From Tritonibacter aquimaris (GTDB lineage Bacteria > Pseudomonadota > Alphaproteobacteria > Rhodobacterales > Rhodobacteraceae): DNA of 64,000 bases. Positions 42,769 to 52,252 of this stretch are shown here, piece after piece. The notes beneath the pieces are model-generated. The model did not search any database, was not told the origin of the DNA, and was given only the letters and a program-made list of their open reading frames with translations. Numbering within the stretch: position 1 is the first letter of the stretch; each line of letters begins with the position of its first letter. Made by a program: the position numbers and the translations under genes. The stretch is taken from the NCBI RefSeq assembly GCF_009617595.1, contig NZ_WIXK01000003.1:186001-250000 (forward strand), in the 5' to 3' direction.

Positions 42769-43439
42769 GTTGCGGGCTCCTTCAGATGCGGCAAGGCCTT
42801 GCGCAGATAGTCTACGCCGGTGATCAATGTCAAAATGGCGGCGATCCACAAAAGCCACAGGCCAATACGCCCGCTCCAGATCATCCCTTCAAACAAAGGG
42901 CGGATGTGCTGCAGGTCTTCAACACTTCCTGCCATGATCTGATCCACCATAGCCTGATCCATGCCCCAGACCGCCATGCCAAGGTAATGTTCAAATATAC
43001 CGCGGCTGAACAGCACCGCAATTGCAATCATCTGTGCAGTGGTTTTCCATTTGGCAAGTTTGGTCACTTTCAACGTGCCAGCGGTATCGCCCAGATATTC
43101 GCGCAGACCTGAAACAAAGACCTCCCGAAACAAGATCACCGTCACCGGAAGCACCAACCAGGGGATCCAATTGGCATCGGAATAGCCAACAATCACCATC
43201 AAGGCGACAACCACCATTGCCTTATCGGCAATTGGGTCCAGCATGGCTCCGATTTTGGTTTCTTGTTTCCAGGCGCGTGCGAGATAGCCATCAAACCAGT
43301 CGGTGATTGCAGCCCCCGTGAACAGCATCAGCGCCAGCCAATCGGCAAGAGGGCGCGCGAAATAGAGAAACATAATAGCCACCCCCGGCGCTGCCAGCAG
43401 CCGCAGAAGGGTCAAGATATTGGGAAGGTTCCATGTCAT
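42765..43439 (-). CDS. pgsA: CDP-diacylglycerol-glycerol-3-phosphate 3-phosphatidyltransferase
   Basis: The 224-residue membrane protein has the CDP-alcohol phosphatidyltransferase motif (AITDWFDGYLARAWKQETKIG followed by AMLDPIADKA) and about five membrane segments. It makes phosphatidylglycerol phosphate, continuing the phospholipid path begun by PlsY. It heads the pgsA-moaD-moaE run, overlapping moaD by four bases. Confidence 0.94.
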   Translation of the reverse strand: MTWNLPNILTLLRLLAAPGVAIMFLYFARPLADWLALMLFTGAAITDWFDGYLARAWKQETKIGAMLDPIADKAMVVVALMVIVGYSDANWIPWLVLPVTVILFREVFVSGLREYLGDTAGTLKVTKLAKWKTTAQMIAIAVLFSRGIFEHYLGMAVWGMDQAMVDQIMAGSVEDLQHIRPLFEGMIWSGRIGLWLLWIAAILTLITGVDYLRKALPHLKEPAT

Positions 43440-43525
43440 ACCCTCTTCCTACAGGCTGCATCTGCTGGCGGGAAGACCCATCCTCTTACAACAGATCAAT
43501 TTCCCATTGAGGCAACAACAGCAAC

Positions 43526-43648
43526 TTAGACAGATGCAGCAGCGCGGAAGAAAATACCGCCATTCTGCGGTTGAGGCATGGTAAGCGGCAAAACCAGCAG
43601 CCCGGCAATCAATGCGGCTAAAATAGCAACAATCACTTCACGTGTCAT
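43526..43648 (-). CDS. Small membrane peptide, 40 residues
   Basis: ATG at 43648 follows a GGGGG stretch five bases upstream and opens MTREVIVAILAALIAGLLVL, a single membrane helix followed by PLTMPQPQNGGIFFRAAASV. It is the only coding signal in a 480-base gap between pgsA and uvrC. Two copies of the ACCGATCAGT core flank a possible -10 (TATTAT on the minus strand, 43761-43756) about 110 bases before its start, which suggests a repressed promoter. No family is known to me. Confidence 0.62.
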   Translation of the reverse strand: MTREVIVAILAALIAGLLVLPLTMPQPQNGGIFFRAAASV

Positions 43649-43734
43649 TTCGACCCCCTAAGATCGTTAAACGTCACCTGAATGCCAAATAGGTGCACTA
43701 TTTCAATGGTGCGGCCCAGCTGCGCGACTCAAGG

Positions 43735-43750
43735 TGTACTGATCGGTAAA
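43735..43750. promoter_or_regulatory. Candidate operator, copy 2 of ACCGATCAGT core (inverted)
   Basis: TGTACTGATCGGTAAA carries the core in inverted orientation (ACTGATCGGT). It lies just downstream of the candidate -10 for the 40-residue peptide gene, where a bound repressor would block polymerase. Confidence 0.5.
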
Positions 43751-43762
43751 CTTGCATAATAT

Positions 43763-43778
43763 TTGACCGATCAGTTAA
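43763..43778. promoter_or_regulatory. Candidate operator, copy 3 of ACCGATCAGT core
   Basis: TTGACCGATCAGTTAA, the most symmetric-looking copy with its neighbours, lies between the likely -35 and -10 of the minus-strand promoter. It is separated from copy 2 by 28 bases centre to centre. Confidence 0.5.
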
Positions 43779-43876
43779 CCATAATCAAGACAAATTTGGA
43801 TGAATTCTGAATTTCATTCACATTCCTGCGATGCTCATGCAGCCCCTGCGCATCTAACAGTTTGAAATAGGCATAG

Positions 43877-43903
43877 AAAAACCGCCCGAAATCCGAGCGG
43901 TTT
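43877..43903 (-). terminator. Terminator downstream of uvrC
   Basis: The stem AAACCGC / GCGGTTT with an 11-base loop is followed on the minus strand by a TTTTTC run, starting 19 bases past the uvrC stop. Confidence 0.7.
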
Positions 43904-43921
43904 AAACCATAGGTGCTGGCG

Positions 43922-45814
43922 TCAGCCCTGATTGTGGAAATGATCGTATATCCGCTCAGCCAAAGCTGCGGAAATACCCTCCGCCGCCTTGAGATCCGTC
44001 AGGCTGGCGCGGCTGACGGCCTTGGCACTACCAAAGTGTTGCAACAGGGCGCGCTTGCGCGTGGCACCAACACCGGGAACCTCATCCAGCGGGTTTGATA
44101 CCATGGATTTGGCCCGCTTCGCCCGGTGCGCACCGATGGCAAAGCGGTGCGCTTCATCGCGCAGGCGCTGAATGAAATAAAGCACCGGATCATTGCGCTG
44201 TAACGCAAATGGGCGCTGCCCCACACGGTGGAACTCTTCCTTGCCATGATCACGGTCCACCCCTTTGGCCACCCCGACCATCGGAATGTCTTGCACCTGG
44301 TGCTGCTCCATGATTTCAGCAACCGCGCTCACCTGACCGGCACCGCCATCAATCAGCAAAAGATCCGGCCACAGACCTTTTTCCCGTTTCGGATCTTCTT
44401 TCTGCAAGCGAGAGAAGCGGCGGTTCAGCACCTCTTTCATCATGCCAAAATCATCACCGGGCACCAGATCATCGCCTTTGATGTCAAACTTGCGATAGGC
44501 GTTTTTCATAAAGCCCTCGGGCCCCGCAACAATCATCCCCCCCACCGCATTGGTGCCCTGGATGTGTGAGTTGTCATAGACTTCAATGCGTGCAGGCGGC
44601 CCTTGGAGCTGGAACGCCTCAGCAATGCCACGCAGCAATCGGGCCTGGGTTGCGCTTTCGGCCATACGGCGGGCAAGGCTTTCACGGGCATTGCGCAACG
44701 CGTTTGATACCAGCTCGGCTTTTTCACCGCGCTGAGGCACCGCAACATCCACCTTGCGCCCTGCCTTCTCCGTTAGGGCGGCTGAGACATAATCAAGATC
44801 CTCTACCCCGTCCGAGAGCAACAGCTGACGCGGCAGTTCTTTGTTGCTGTAGAACTGGCCGATAAAGGCTTCCATAACTTCGGCTGGGCTGTTGTCTATG
44901 TCGATGCGCGGGTAGAAATCCTGATTGCCCCAGTTTTGATTGGCGCGGATGAAAAACACCTGCACACAGGCCTGCCCTCCCTCCATGTGTAGCGCAATCA
45001 CATCCGCCTCACTTACGCCCTGCGGATTGACCCCCTGGCTGGATTGCACCTGGGTCAGCGCCTTGATCCGGTCCCGCAATGCCGCGGCGCGTTCAAACTC
45101 CATCGCCTCTGAGGCCGCCATCATCTGCTCGGCCAAATCCGCCTGCACTTTGGTGGATTTACCTGACAGAAAATCATCCGCCTCTTTTACCAGCTTGGCG
45201 TAGTCCTCAACGCTGATCTTGCTGCCACAGGGCCCGGCACAGCGTTTCATATGGTAATTCAGACAGGGACGATCCCCCGCCTCCACTTCGCGATCAGAAC
45301 AGGTGCGCAGCAAAAACACCTTCTGCAAAGTATTGAGCGTACGATTGACCGCACCTGCGCTGGCAAACGGGCCATAATACCGCCCTTTGCGCTTTTTTGC
45401 GCCGCGGTGTTTTTCCAACCGGGGGAAATCCGTCTCGTTTGAGATAAAGATGTAAGGGAAGCTTTTGTCGTCGCGCAAAAGCACGTTGTATTTGGGTTTC
45501 AGCTGTTTGATCAGGTTTTGCTCAAGCAGCAGCGCCTCAGTTTCCGTGCGGGTGGTCAGAAACATCATCGACACGGTTTGCGAGATCATCTTCTCAATCC
45601 GGGGAGAGTTTCCGGGCCGCGTGTAGTTGCTCACCCGCGCCTTCAGATTGCGCGCTTTTCCCACATAGAGCACACGGCTTTCAGCATCGAGCATGCGATA
45701 CACACCGGGGGATCCATCCAGCGTCTTCACATAGGCCTGAATCACCTCATATCCGCTTTTGGGAGGCTCTGAGTGTTCGGGCAAGGCTGAGGGTTCTGTG
45801 GGCATTTGTGTCAT
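43922..45814 (-). CDS. uvrC: Excinuclease ABC subunit C
   Basis: The 630-residue protein has the GIY-YIG nuclease domain near the N-terminus ([28 protein letters not shown]), a UvrB-interacting region ([18 protein letters not shown]), and the UvrC homology endonuclease domain and helix-hairpin-helix pair at the end ([20 protein letters not shown]). It makes the 3' and 5' incisions in nucleotide excision repair. No ribosome-binding site is obvious before its ATG, and I saw no LexA-like GAAC-N7-GTTC box upstream. Confidence 0.96.
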   Translation of the reverse strand: MTQMPTEPSALPEHSEPPKSGYEVIQAYVKTLDGSPGVYRMLDAESRVLYVGKARNLKARVSNYTRPGNSPRIEKMISQTVSMMFLTTRTETEALLLEQNLIKQLKPKYNVLLRDDKSFPYIFISNETDFPRLEKHRGAKKRKGRYYGPFASAGAVNRTLNTLQKVFLLRTCSDREVEAGDRPCLNYHMKRCAGPCGSKISVEDYAKLVKEADDFLSGKSTKVQADLAEQMMAASEAMEFERAAALRDRIKALTQVQSSQGVNPQGVSEADVIALHMEGGQACVQVFFIRANQNWGNQDFYPRIDIDNSPAEVMEAFIGQFYSNKELPRQLLLSDGVEDLDYVSAALTEKAGRKVDVAVPQRGEKAELVSNALRNARESLARRMAESATQARLLRGIAEAFQLQGPPARIEVYDNSHIQGTNAVGGMIVAGPEGFMKNAYRKFDIKGDDLVPGDDFGMMKEVLNRRFSRLQKEDPKREKGLWPDLLLIDGGAGQVSAVAEIMEQHQVQDIPMVGVAKGVDRDHGKEEFHRVGQRPFALQRNDPVLYFIQRLRDEAHRFAIGAHRAKRAKSMVSNPLDEVPGVGATRKRALLQHFGSAKAVSRASLTDLKAAEGISAALAERIYDHFHNQG

Positions 45815-46204
45815 GTCGGTACTTTAGAATCTGCACCATACGCGCTGCAATACGAGACTAAGAAAGGCAAGCAAGAACAAGTCCACCGATCCTGGGGATA
45901 AGTCTGATGATATCTTCTGGCTATCCCGCTTTTTCCCTTATTTTTGAGCAATTTTACGCAAATGATTAAAAAATAGGCAGCCATGTAAGATACTGATGTA
46001 AAACGATATTTTATCATCGCACGCCAAGCCCTTGGGAAACATGATATTTTTGTAACGACAGAATTACATTGAGATACGATGTGTACAACCGATCTGAAAG
46101 CTTAATCATTTATTAACGAAATAGAGCATGCCACCTGGTAGGCGACATGCTCAAGAGACTTCAATAGGGCTGCGGCTGAGCCTCAAAATCTGCGGATTTT
46201 GCAG
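45815..46204. other. AT-rich intergenic region without a supported gene
   Basis: This 390-base gap is more AT-rich than its surroundings. It holds the upstream region of uvrC and, near 46124-46152, a GAGCATG / CATGCTC hairpin that could terminate the antiporter transcript on the minus strand. A 68-codon minus-strand frame here has no ribosome-binding site and is not called. I see no RNA gene. Confidence 0.5.
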
Positions 46205-47149
46205 TTAAAGCAGGACAACCAGATAGGTCACGTAGAGGCCGCTCAGCACAGCGCCCCAGACACGGTTGATATCGCGCTTCAGGAACACAAAGGGGACCAG
46301 CACCAAAGACGCCGCCAGCATCACCCAAAGATCAAAGCGGAGGAACTCAGGCGCAACGGGGATCTCGCCAACAAACGTGGTGATCCCAATAATAGCCAGC
46401 AGGTTGAACATATTCGAGCCGATCACATTGCCCAAGGCCACATCAGCCTGACGACGGATCGCAGCCATAACCGTGGTGGCCAGTTCGGGCAGTGACGTCC
46501 CAATCGCAACAAGCGTCAGCCCAATGATGGTTTCACTGATACCGTAGGTCCGCGCAATGATGGTGGCGTTATCCACCAGAAGATCCGCGCCCAGCGGCAA
46601 ACCGATGAGCCCCAAAAACAGGAAGATCCCGATGCGCCAAAAAGGCATGCTTGGATCGGCGTCTTCCATGCCTTCCAGATCTGCGTCCTGACCACATTTA
46701 CGATGCTGATTGGCCTCACGTGCGGCCAGTGCCAGCACAACAGCCAGCACCATCAGCAGCACGACACCGGACCAAAGGGTAAATTCGCCAAGGAAAGCCA
46801 ACGCAATGAACAACACAGACGCGCCAAGCATCATAATGTAGTTCTTTCTGGTGTCGCATTCGCTGGTGTGAAGCCCGGCAAACAATGCAGGCACACCAAG
46901 CACCAAAAGCACATTTGCTGTATTGGATCCCACCACATTGCCCATGGCAATATCAGGCGCATTGTCCAAAACAGCAGAAATCGCGATCAGAAGTTCAGGC
47001 GCAGAGGTGCCAAAGGCCACAATTGTCAGACTGACAATCAATGCTGGCACGCCAAGTCGCAGGCTCAGGTTCACCGCACCACGCACAAGCGCATCCCCTG
47101 CCAAGAGCAGGATAATCAGCCCCAGGGCTGACAAAAGCCATGGCATCAT
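46205..47149 (-). CDS. CaCA-family sodium/calcium-type antiporter (YrbG-like)
   Basis: The 314-residue membrane protein has the two inverted alpha repeats of the family, AFGTSAPELLIAI in the first half and AIGTSLPELATTV in the second, and about ten membrane segments with an acidic loop (DADLEGMEDADPSMP) between them. It exchanges Na+ or H+ for Ca2+ across the inner membrane. Its ATG overlaps the stop of the zinc-ribbon microprotein by four bases, with GGAGG eight bases upstream, so the two are coupled. Confidence 0.9.
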   Translation of the reverse strand: MMPWLLSALGLIILLLAGDALVRGAVNLSLRLGVPALIVSLTIVAFGTSAPELLIAISAVLDNAPDIAMGNVVGSNTANVLLVLGVPALFAGLHTSECDTRKNYIMMLGASVLFIALAFLGEFTLWSGVVLLMVLAVVLALAAREANQHRKCGQDADLEGMEDADPSMPFWRIGIFLFLGLIGLPLGADLLVDNATIIARTYGISETIIGLTLVAIGTSLPELATTVMAAIRRQADVALGNVIGSNMFNLLAIIGITTFVGEIPVAPEFLRFDLWVMLAASLVLVPFVFLKRDINRVWGAVLSGLYVTYLVVLL

Positions 47150-47322
47150 GTGCCACGTCCTCCATTTTCTTTACAGGCGCAGGGGCCTTTGCCTATCTTA
47201 AAACGTCCACAACCGGGGCAGCGTTTTGACGACAGCCGCTTCCCTCCTGGAACGCGCAATTTTCCAAACATGGCCAGAACAGCCATTGCAACCAAAAACA
47301 ATGTGACGATTTTCGCCAGCAC
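47146..47322 (-). CDS. Membrane-anchored zinc-ribbon microprotein
   Basis: The 58-residue protein starts with GTG at 47322, directly after the TAG of the S49 peptidase gene, and ends in an ATGA overlap with the antiporter gene. It has one N-terminal helix (IVTLFLVAMAVLAMF) and a cytoplasmic tail with two CxxC-type pairs (CPGCGRF and CACKEN) that could bind zinc or another metal. Small proteins of this size are easily missed. Placement between a peptidase and an ion antiporter suggests an accessory role for one of them. Confidence 0.75.
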   Translation of the reverse strand: MLAKIVTLFLVAMAVLAMFGKLRVPGGKRLSSKRCPGCGRFKIGKGPCACKENGGRGT

Positions 47323-48120
47323 CTACAGACCAAACCGCGCAAATGCAGCGCGTTCCTCAACCACCATCAACGCATCTTCGGCCACGCGCATGCCCAAACG
47401 ATTGAGCAAGGAACGTTTCTGACCATAGACGCGGAAACGCGTTTTCTTTCCAAACACGTCCTGCATCTTTGGTTTGAGATGCGCAACGCCTTCGATCAGG
47501 CCCAACGCCGTTGCACGCCGCGCCAGCCAGACCTCACCGGTGAAGAGGTCCTGCTCTACATCCAGCTTGTCGCCGCGGCGGGCTTTCACATGGTTGATAA
47601 AGGTCTCGTGGATGTCACCCAGCAGTGTTTTCAGCCGCTCAACATCTTCTTCTTTTTCCGGGCGGAACGGATCCATCATGGATTTGCTCTGACCGGCGGT
47701 ATGGACGCGGCGCTCAATGCCCTGACGCGCAAGAAACACATGCGCACCAAAGCCCGCCGAAATCACCCCAATGGATCCCACGACCGAAGCTTCATCCGCC
47801 CAGATCTCATCCGCGGAGGCAGCCAGCCAATAGCCACCAGACGCAGCAACATCCTCAACAAAAGCATAGACCGGCACGTCAAGCTCTTCGGAGAGACGCC
47901 GGATCCGCGACCCGATCAGCGAACTCTGCACCGGAGATCCACCAGGTGAGTTGATCTGCAATGCCACGGCTGCGGGCTTGCCCTTACGGAAAGCTTTCTC
48001 CAGCACTGGCGCGATTGTTGCATCGTTCAACGCACCGCGGCTCCCCGCGCCAATTGCGCCTGACAGGCGGACAACGGCCACAAGGGGGGGCTTTTTCATA
48101 AAGGGCAACTTGAGTTTCAT
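47323..48120 (-). CDS. Signal-peptide-peptidase-like S49 serine peptidase
   Basis: From ATG 48120 the protein has 265 residues. It has the S49 features INSPGGSPVQSSLIGSRI, the nucleophile in VEDVAASGGYWLA (Ser94) and a matching Lys146 in AGQSKSMMDPF, 52 residues further on, the spacing of the SppA Ser-Lys dyad. This is the short, single-domain (SohB-like) form and has no clear N-terminal membrane anchor. It heads the three-gene run with the microprotein and the CaCA antiporter, with which it is contiguous. Confidence 0.88.
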   Translation of the reverse strand: MKLKLPFMKKPPLVAVVRLSGAIGAGSRGALNDATIAPVLEKAFRKGKPAAVALQINSPGGSPVQSSLIGSRIRRLSEELDVPVYAFVEDVAASGGYWLAASADEIWADEASVVGSIGVISAGFGAHVFLARQGIERRVHTAGQSKSMMDPFRPEKEEDVERLKTLLGDIHETFINHVKARRGDKLDVEQDLFTGEVWLARRATALGLIEGVAHLKPKMQDVFGKKTRFRVYGQKRSLLNRLGMRVAEDALMVVEERAAFARFGL

Positions 48121-48269
48121 CTCGCCGATGTAGAGAGCCAGACCGCGTGAAACAAGGGCCGTTCTACCCGCGTTTTGACACATTGGCAGATTTGCCTCAG
48201 CGATAGGGGCATTCCTGCAACGCTTCTACATGTGTTGGCGAACCAGAGACCAAAAGCACGCGACATGGT

Positions 48270-48302
48270 TGCGCTGCGCGGGAGCCCTGCCCCGGCAGCG
48301 CA
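48270..48302. repeat. Hairpin resembling the tail of the palindromic repeats (copy C, partial)
   Basis: TGCGCTGC / GCAGCGCA close a stem around GCGGGAGCCCTGCCCCG, which matches the tail of copy A (GCGGGAGCGCTGCCCCG) at 16 of 17 positions. It lies between the S49 gene and the ABC permease gene, both on the minus strand, so it is not in a convergent gap. Confidence 0.45.
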
Positions 48303-48309
48303 CCAAAGC

Positions 48310-49071
48310 TTAAGAGCGCACCCGCCAGCCGGTTTTGAAGATCCAGGCAATCACCGCAAGACACAGCAATGTAAAGCCAAAGATCGCCACGAGGCTGATG
48401 CCAACCGGTACATCTGCGGCGCCAAAAAAGGACCATCTGAAACCTGAGATCAGATAGACCACCGGATTAAACAGCGTCACCTTCTGCCACAGCGGCGGCA
48501 GCATCGAGATGGTATAAAACGCGCCCCCCAGAAATACCAACGGTGTCACCACCAGCAAAGGCACCAACTGAAGCTGTTCAAAACTGCGCGCCCAGATACC
48601 GATGATAAAGCCCATCAGCGAAAAACTGAGACTTGTCAGCACCATAAACAGTATCATCGCAAATGGATGTGCAATTGGCAGATCCACGAACAACGCCGCC
48701 GTCGCAAGGATCACACAGCCAATGAACATGGATTTGGTGGCCGCAGCCCCCACATAGCCGATTACGATCTCTTTATGATCAACGGGCGCTGAAAGCAGCT
48801 CATAGATTGTGCCAAGGAACTTGGGGAAATAGATCCCAAAGGAGGCGTTTCCAACGCCCTGTGTCATCACGCTCAACATAATCAGGCCGGGCACGATAAA
48901 GGCACCGTATTGCACCCCGTCCACCTCTTCGATGCGGCTGCCAATGGCAGAGCCAAACACCACAAAATAGAGCGAGGTCGACAGAACCGGCGACAGGAAG
49001 CTTTGTAGCAACGTGCGCCAGAACCGAGCCATTTCAAACCGATAGATCGCCCAAACACCATACCAATTCAT
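48310..49071 (-). CDS. ABC-2-type exporter permease
   Basis: The 253-residue protein has about six membrane segments and the ABC-2 (NodJ/YadH-like) pattern [43 protein letters not shown] and [21 protein letters not shown]. It pairs with the ATPase gene, whose stop overlaps its start by four bases. The exported substrate cannot be told from the sequence. Confidence 0.9.
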   Translation of the reverse strand: MNWYGVWAIYRFEMARFWRTLLQSFLSPVLSTSLYFVVFGSAIGSRIEEVDGVQYGAFIVPGLIMLSVMTQGVGNASFGIYFPKFLGTIYELLSAPVDHKEIVIGYVGAAATKSMFIGCVILATAALFVDLPIAHPFAMILFMVLTSLSFSLMGFIIGIWARSFEQLQLVPLLVVTPLVFLGGAFYTISMLPPLWQKVTLFNPVVYLISGFRWSFFGAADVPVGISLVAIFGFTLLCLAVIAWIFKTGWRVRS

Positions 49072-50000
49072 GCGACATCTCCTGTGTGGACCAGATCCAC
49101 AAAAATCTCTTCAAGGCTGCTTTGCTGGGTCTGCACATCGGCAAGCATCAGACCCGCCTCTGCAATTGCATTCAGCAAGGCCGTAATCCCAGTGCGTTCA
49201 CCCTGAGTGTCATAGCTGTAGAGAAGTGAGTTCCCATCCTGCCCAAGTTTCAGATCAAACTCTTGCAAGGGTGCGGGGATCGCAGCAAGCGGCGCACAAA
49301 GCTGAACCTGCAGCTGCTTTTTCCCCATGCGCGACATCAGGCTGTCTTTGTCTTCCACCAGCAGGATTTCACCGCGCCGGATCACGCCGATACGGTCCGC
49401 GATGGCTTCGGCTTCCTCAATGTAATGGGTGGTCAAAATAATGGTGACACCGGTCTCTTTCAGCTCGGCCACCACGTCCCACATGTCTTTGCGCAGTTCC
49501 ACATCCACACCGGCGGTGGGCTCATCCAGAAACAGGATGCGCGGCTCATGGCTTAGCGCTTTGGCAATCAGAACCCGCCGCTTCATCCCGCCAGAAAGCT
49601 CATTGATAGAGGCGTGCCGCTTATCCCAAAGAGAGAGTTTCTTGAGGATCTCTTCGATCAGCGCGTCATTGCGTGGCTTTCCAAACAACCCACGCGAAAA
49701 CCGCACCGTGTTGATGACCTTTTCAAAAGGCTCAAGGTTGATTTCCTGCGGTACCAGACCAATGAGATCGCGCGTCGCGCGAAACTGGCTCTGCGTGTCA
49801 AACCCGCCAACGGAAATTGTGCCCGAGGTTGGATTGGTGATACCGCAGATGGTTGAGATCAGTGTCGTCTTCCCGGCTCCATTCGGGCCAAGCAAGGCAA
49901 GAATTTCGCCCTGTTCAATTTCTATGCTGACATCCTTAAGAGCCTCAAAACCATTGTCGTACGCTTTGCGCACATTCTTTACACTTAAAATAGCAGCCAT
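49068..50000 (-). CDS. ABC exporter ATP-binding protein
   Basis: The 310-residue protein has Walker A (GPNGAGKTT), the signature [16 protein letters not shown], Walker B ([13 protein letters not shown]) and the H-loop TTHYIEEAE. The C-terminal extension (about 215-310) is typical of the ABC-2 exporter ATPases (YadG/NodI group). It drives the permease encoded immediately downstream. Confidence 0.93.
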   Translation of the reverse strand: MAAILSVKNVRKAYDNGFEALKDVSIEIEQGEILALLGPNGAGKTTLISTICGITNPTSGTISVGGFDTQSQFRATRDLIGLVPQEINLEPFEKVINTVRFSRGLFGKPRNDALIEEILKKLSLWDKRHASINELSGGMKRRVLIAKALSHEPRILFLDEPTAGVDVELRKDMWDVVAELKETGVTIILTTHYIEEAEAIADRIGVIRRGEILLVEDKDSLMSRMGKKQLQVQLCAPLAAIPAPLQEFDLKLGQDGNSLLYSYDTQGERTGITALLNAIAEAGLMLADVQTQQSSLEEIFVDLVHTGDVA

Positions 50001-50137
50001 GAGATCTCCGCCGGCTAAACTTCAAACTGGACGGATACTACAAAGCCTTTTACGTGATCGCTACCAACCTGCGCGCGCAGAGATATGTGCAGCGGCGCAG
50101 AGGTGGCCGCTGCAGTCTTTAATCAAGGCAAGCCCGC

Positions 50138-51187
50138 TTAGGACGCACTCGCAGTCGTCTCGCGAACGGTATCAATCATCAGCTGCACATTGTCAGGGTC
50201 AGCGTCCGGCGTAATGCCATGCCCCAGGTTAAAGATATGCGCCCCCTTGCCAAAAGCGCGCACGATACGACGGGTGTCATCCACCAGCTCTTGCCCGCCG
50301 CTGACCATATGACGTGACGCAAGATTACCTTGCACACAGCCATCCACCTGCACATGCTGCGCCGCCCATTCGGGATCCACGGAATTGTCCAGCGCCACAC
50401 AATCCACGCCGGTTGCCTTGGCAAAGCCCACGTATTTTTCGCCTGCTTCGCGCGGGAAACCAATGACAGGCACATGGGGATGGCGGATCTTCAATGCCGC
50501 AGTGATCTGGCGGCAGGGCTCCAGCGCGTATTTTTCAAACGCGTCACCCTTCAAAGATCCCGCCCAGCTGTCAAAGATCTTCACCACTTCGGCGCCTGCT
50601 TCGATCTGTTTGGACAGGTATTCAATGGTAGCAAGGGTAATGCGGTCCAGCAGCGCTTCAAACAGGGCGGTGTTTTCCTGCATCAAAGCATGCGCGGGCC
50701 CCTGATCTTTGGTGCCACGACCCGCGATCATATAGGTCGCCACGGTCCAGGGCGCGCCTGCAAAACCGATCAATGTGGTTTCTTTGGGCAGTTCCTGCGA
50801 CAGGATCTTTACTGTTTCGTAGATCGGGTTCAGCGTCTCGTGGATATCATCAACCGGGCGGAACTTATCAAAATCAGCCTGGGTGGTCATGGTCGACAGC
50901 CGCGGGCCTTCGCCGGTCACAAACCACAGATCCGCCCCCAGCGCCTGTGGCACCAGCAAGATATCAGCAAACAAGATCGCCGCATCAAACCCATAGCGGC
51001 GGATCGGCTGCAATGTCACCTCCGCGGCCAGCTCGGGATTATAGCACAGCGATAGGAAATCCCCGGCCTGCGCGCGGGTGGCGCGATACTCGGGCAGATA
51101 GCGCCCGGCTTGCCGCATCATCCAGATCGGCGGGATCGCCTGGGTTTCACCTGCCAATGCGCGCAGCAATTTCTTTTGGTCGGCCAT
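50138..51187 (-). CDS. hemE: Uroporphyrinogen decarboxylase
   Basis: From ATG 51187 (GAGGA five bases upstream) the protein has 349 residues with the hallmark [44 protein letters not shown] and [12 protein letters not shown]. It decarboxylates the four acetate side chains of uroporphyrinogen III. A GTG four codons earlier is possible. It is divergent from hemC, and hemF lies 3 kb to the right; together they supply three steps of haem synthesis. Confidence 0.96.
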   Translation of the reverse strand: MADQKKLLRALAGETQAIPPIWMMRQAGRYLPEYRATRAQAGDFLSLCYNPELAAEVTLQPIRRYGFDAAILFADILLVPQALGADLWFVTGEGPRLSTMTTQADFDKFRPVDDIHETLNPIYETVKILSQELPKETTLIGFAGAPWTVATYMIAGRGTKDQGPAHALMQENTALFEALLDRITLATIEYLSKQIEAGAEVVKIFDSWAGSLKGDAFEKYALEPCRQITAALKIRHPHVPVIGFPREAGEKYVGFAKATGVDCVALDNSVDPEWAAQHVQVDGCVQGNLASRHMVSGGQELVDDTRRIVRAFGKGAHIFNLGHGITPDADPDNVQLMIDTVRETTASAS

Positions 51188-51295
51188 GGGTATCCTCACT
51201 TTCGGGTCCCTCTGAGGTCCGATTTCAGCGTCAAATTGTCAAGGGAGCCTGTGCTGTGCTTGCCATGGCATATCGCCGCGACTAATGATTTCACC

Positions 51296-52252
51296 ATGAC
51301 ACTGACACTGCCCTCCCCCGCTTCGCCCCTGAAAATCGGCACCCGTGGATCGCCTCTGGCGCTCGCGCAGGCCTATGAAACACGGGCGCGGCTAATGGCC
51401 GCCTTTGATCTGCCCGAAGCGGCGTTTGAAGTGGTGGTGATCAAAACCACCGGCGACAATCGCGCGATGATTGATGCAGACCGCCCGCTCAAGGAAATCG
51501 GCAACAAGGGGCTGTTCACCAAAGAAATCGAAGAGGCCATGCTGGCGGGTACAATCGATATTGCGGTGCATTCGTGCAAAGATATGCCCGTCGCACAGCC
51601 CGAGGGGTTGGTGCTTGATACCTATCTGCCGCGTGAAGACGTCCGCGATGCCTTTGTCTCCCCCACCCACAGCGCGATCGCGGATCTGCCCGAGGGGGCC
51701 GTTGTGGGCACATCGTCCCTGCGCCGTCGCGCGCAGCTGCTCAACCGGCGCGCGGATCTCAATGTGGTGGAATTTCGTGGCAATGTGCAAACACGTCTGA
51801 AAAAGCTCCACGATGGGGTAGCGAGCTGCACCTTCCTTGCCCAGGCTGGGCTGAACCGTCTGCAAATGGCTGATGTGCCCGCGACCCCGATCGAAGTCAG
51901 CGACATGCTGCCCGCGATTGCCCAGGGCGCGATCACCATTGAACGGCGCGGCAATGATTCACGTGCAGCAGAGCTTCTGGCCGCGATCCACGACAGTCCA
52001 ACCGCGCAACGCCTGGACGCTGAGCGCGCGTTGCTTGCTGGGCTGGATGGATCCTGTGAAACCCCTATTGCCGGGCTTGCAACACTTTCCGGCAGCGACA
52101 TCACGCTGAAAGGCGAGGTGCTGCGCCCGGATGGGTCAGAATCCATCACCGCAGAGCTGTCTGGCGACATTGCTGACGCCAAAGAAATCGGTGCCACAAT
52201 GGCCAAGGATCTCTTGGCAAAGGCTGGTCCCAAGTTCTTTGACTGGCGTTAA
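51296..52252 (+). CDS. hemC: Hydroxymethylbilane synthase
   Basis: From ATG 51296 the protein has 318 residues: IGTRGSPLALAQAYETRARL, a dipyrromethane-binding cysteine in LLAGLDGSCETPIAG, RGNVQTRLKKL and HSCKDMP. It joins four porphobilinogens. The stop overlaps that of the convergent GH25 lipoprotein gene by four bases. No clear ribosome-binding site is visible before the ATG; longer frames upstream overlap hemE and are not chosen. Confidence 0.96.
   Translation: MTLTLPSPASPLKIGTRGSPLALAQAYETRARLMAAFDLPEAAFEVVVIKTTGDNRAMIDADRPLKEIGNKGLFTKEIEEAMLAGTIDIAVHSCKDMPVAQPEGLVLDTYLPREDVRDAFVSPTHSAIADLPEGAVVGTSSLRRRAQLLNRRADLNVVEFRGNVQTRLKKLHDGVASCTFLAQAGLNRLQMADVPATPIEVSDMLPAIAQGAITIERRGNDSRAAELLAAIHDSPTAQRLDAERALLAGLDGSCETPIAGLATLSGSDITLKGEVLRPDGSESITAELSGDIADAKEIGATMAKDLLAKAGPKFFDWR

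Noticed and set aside
45815-45900. Possible LexA/SOS box before uvrC
   Set aside because: I looked for the alphaproteobacterial GAAC-N7-GTTC pattern. Only a lone GAAC at about 45870 is present, without a partner half site.
45811-46017. 68-codon minus-strand frame upstream of uvrC
   Set aside because: AT-rich, no ribosome-binding site, Cys- and Ser-scattered translation, overlapping the uvrC start. More likely non-coding.
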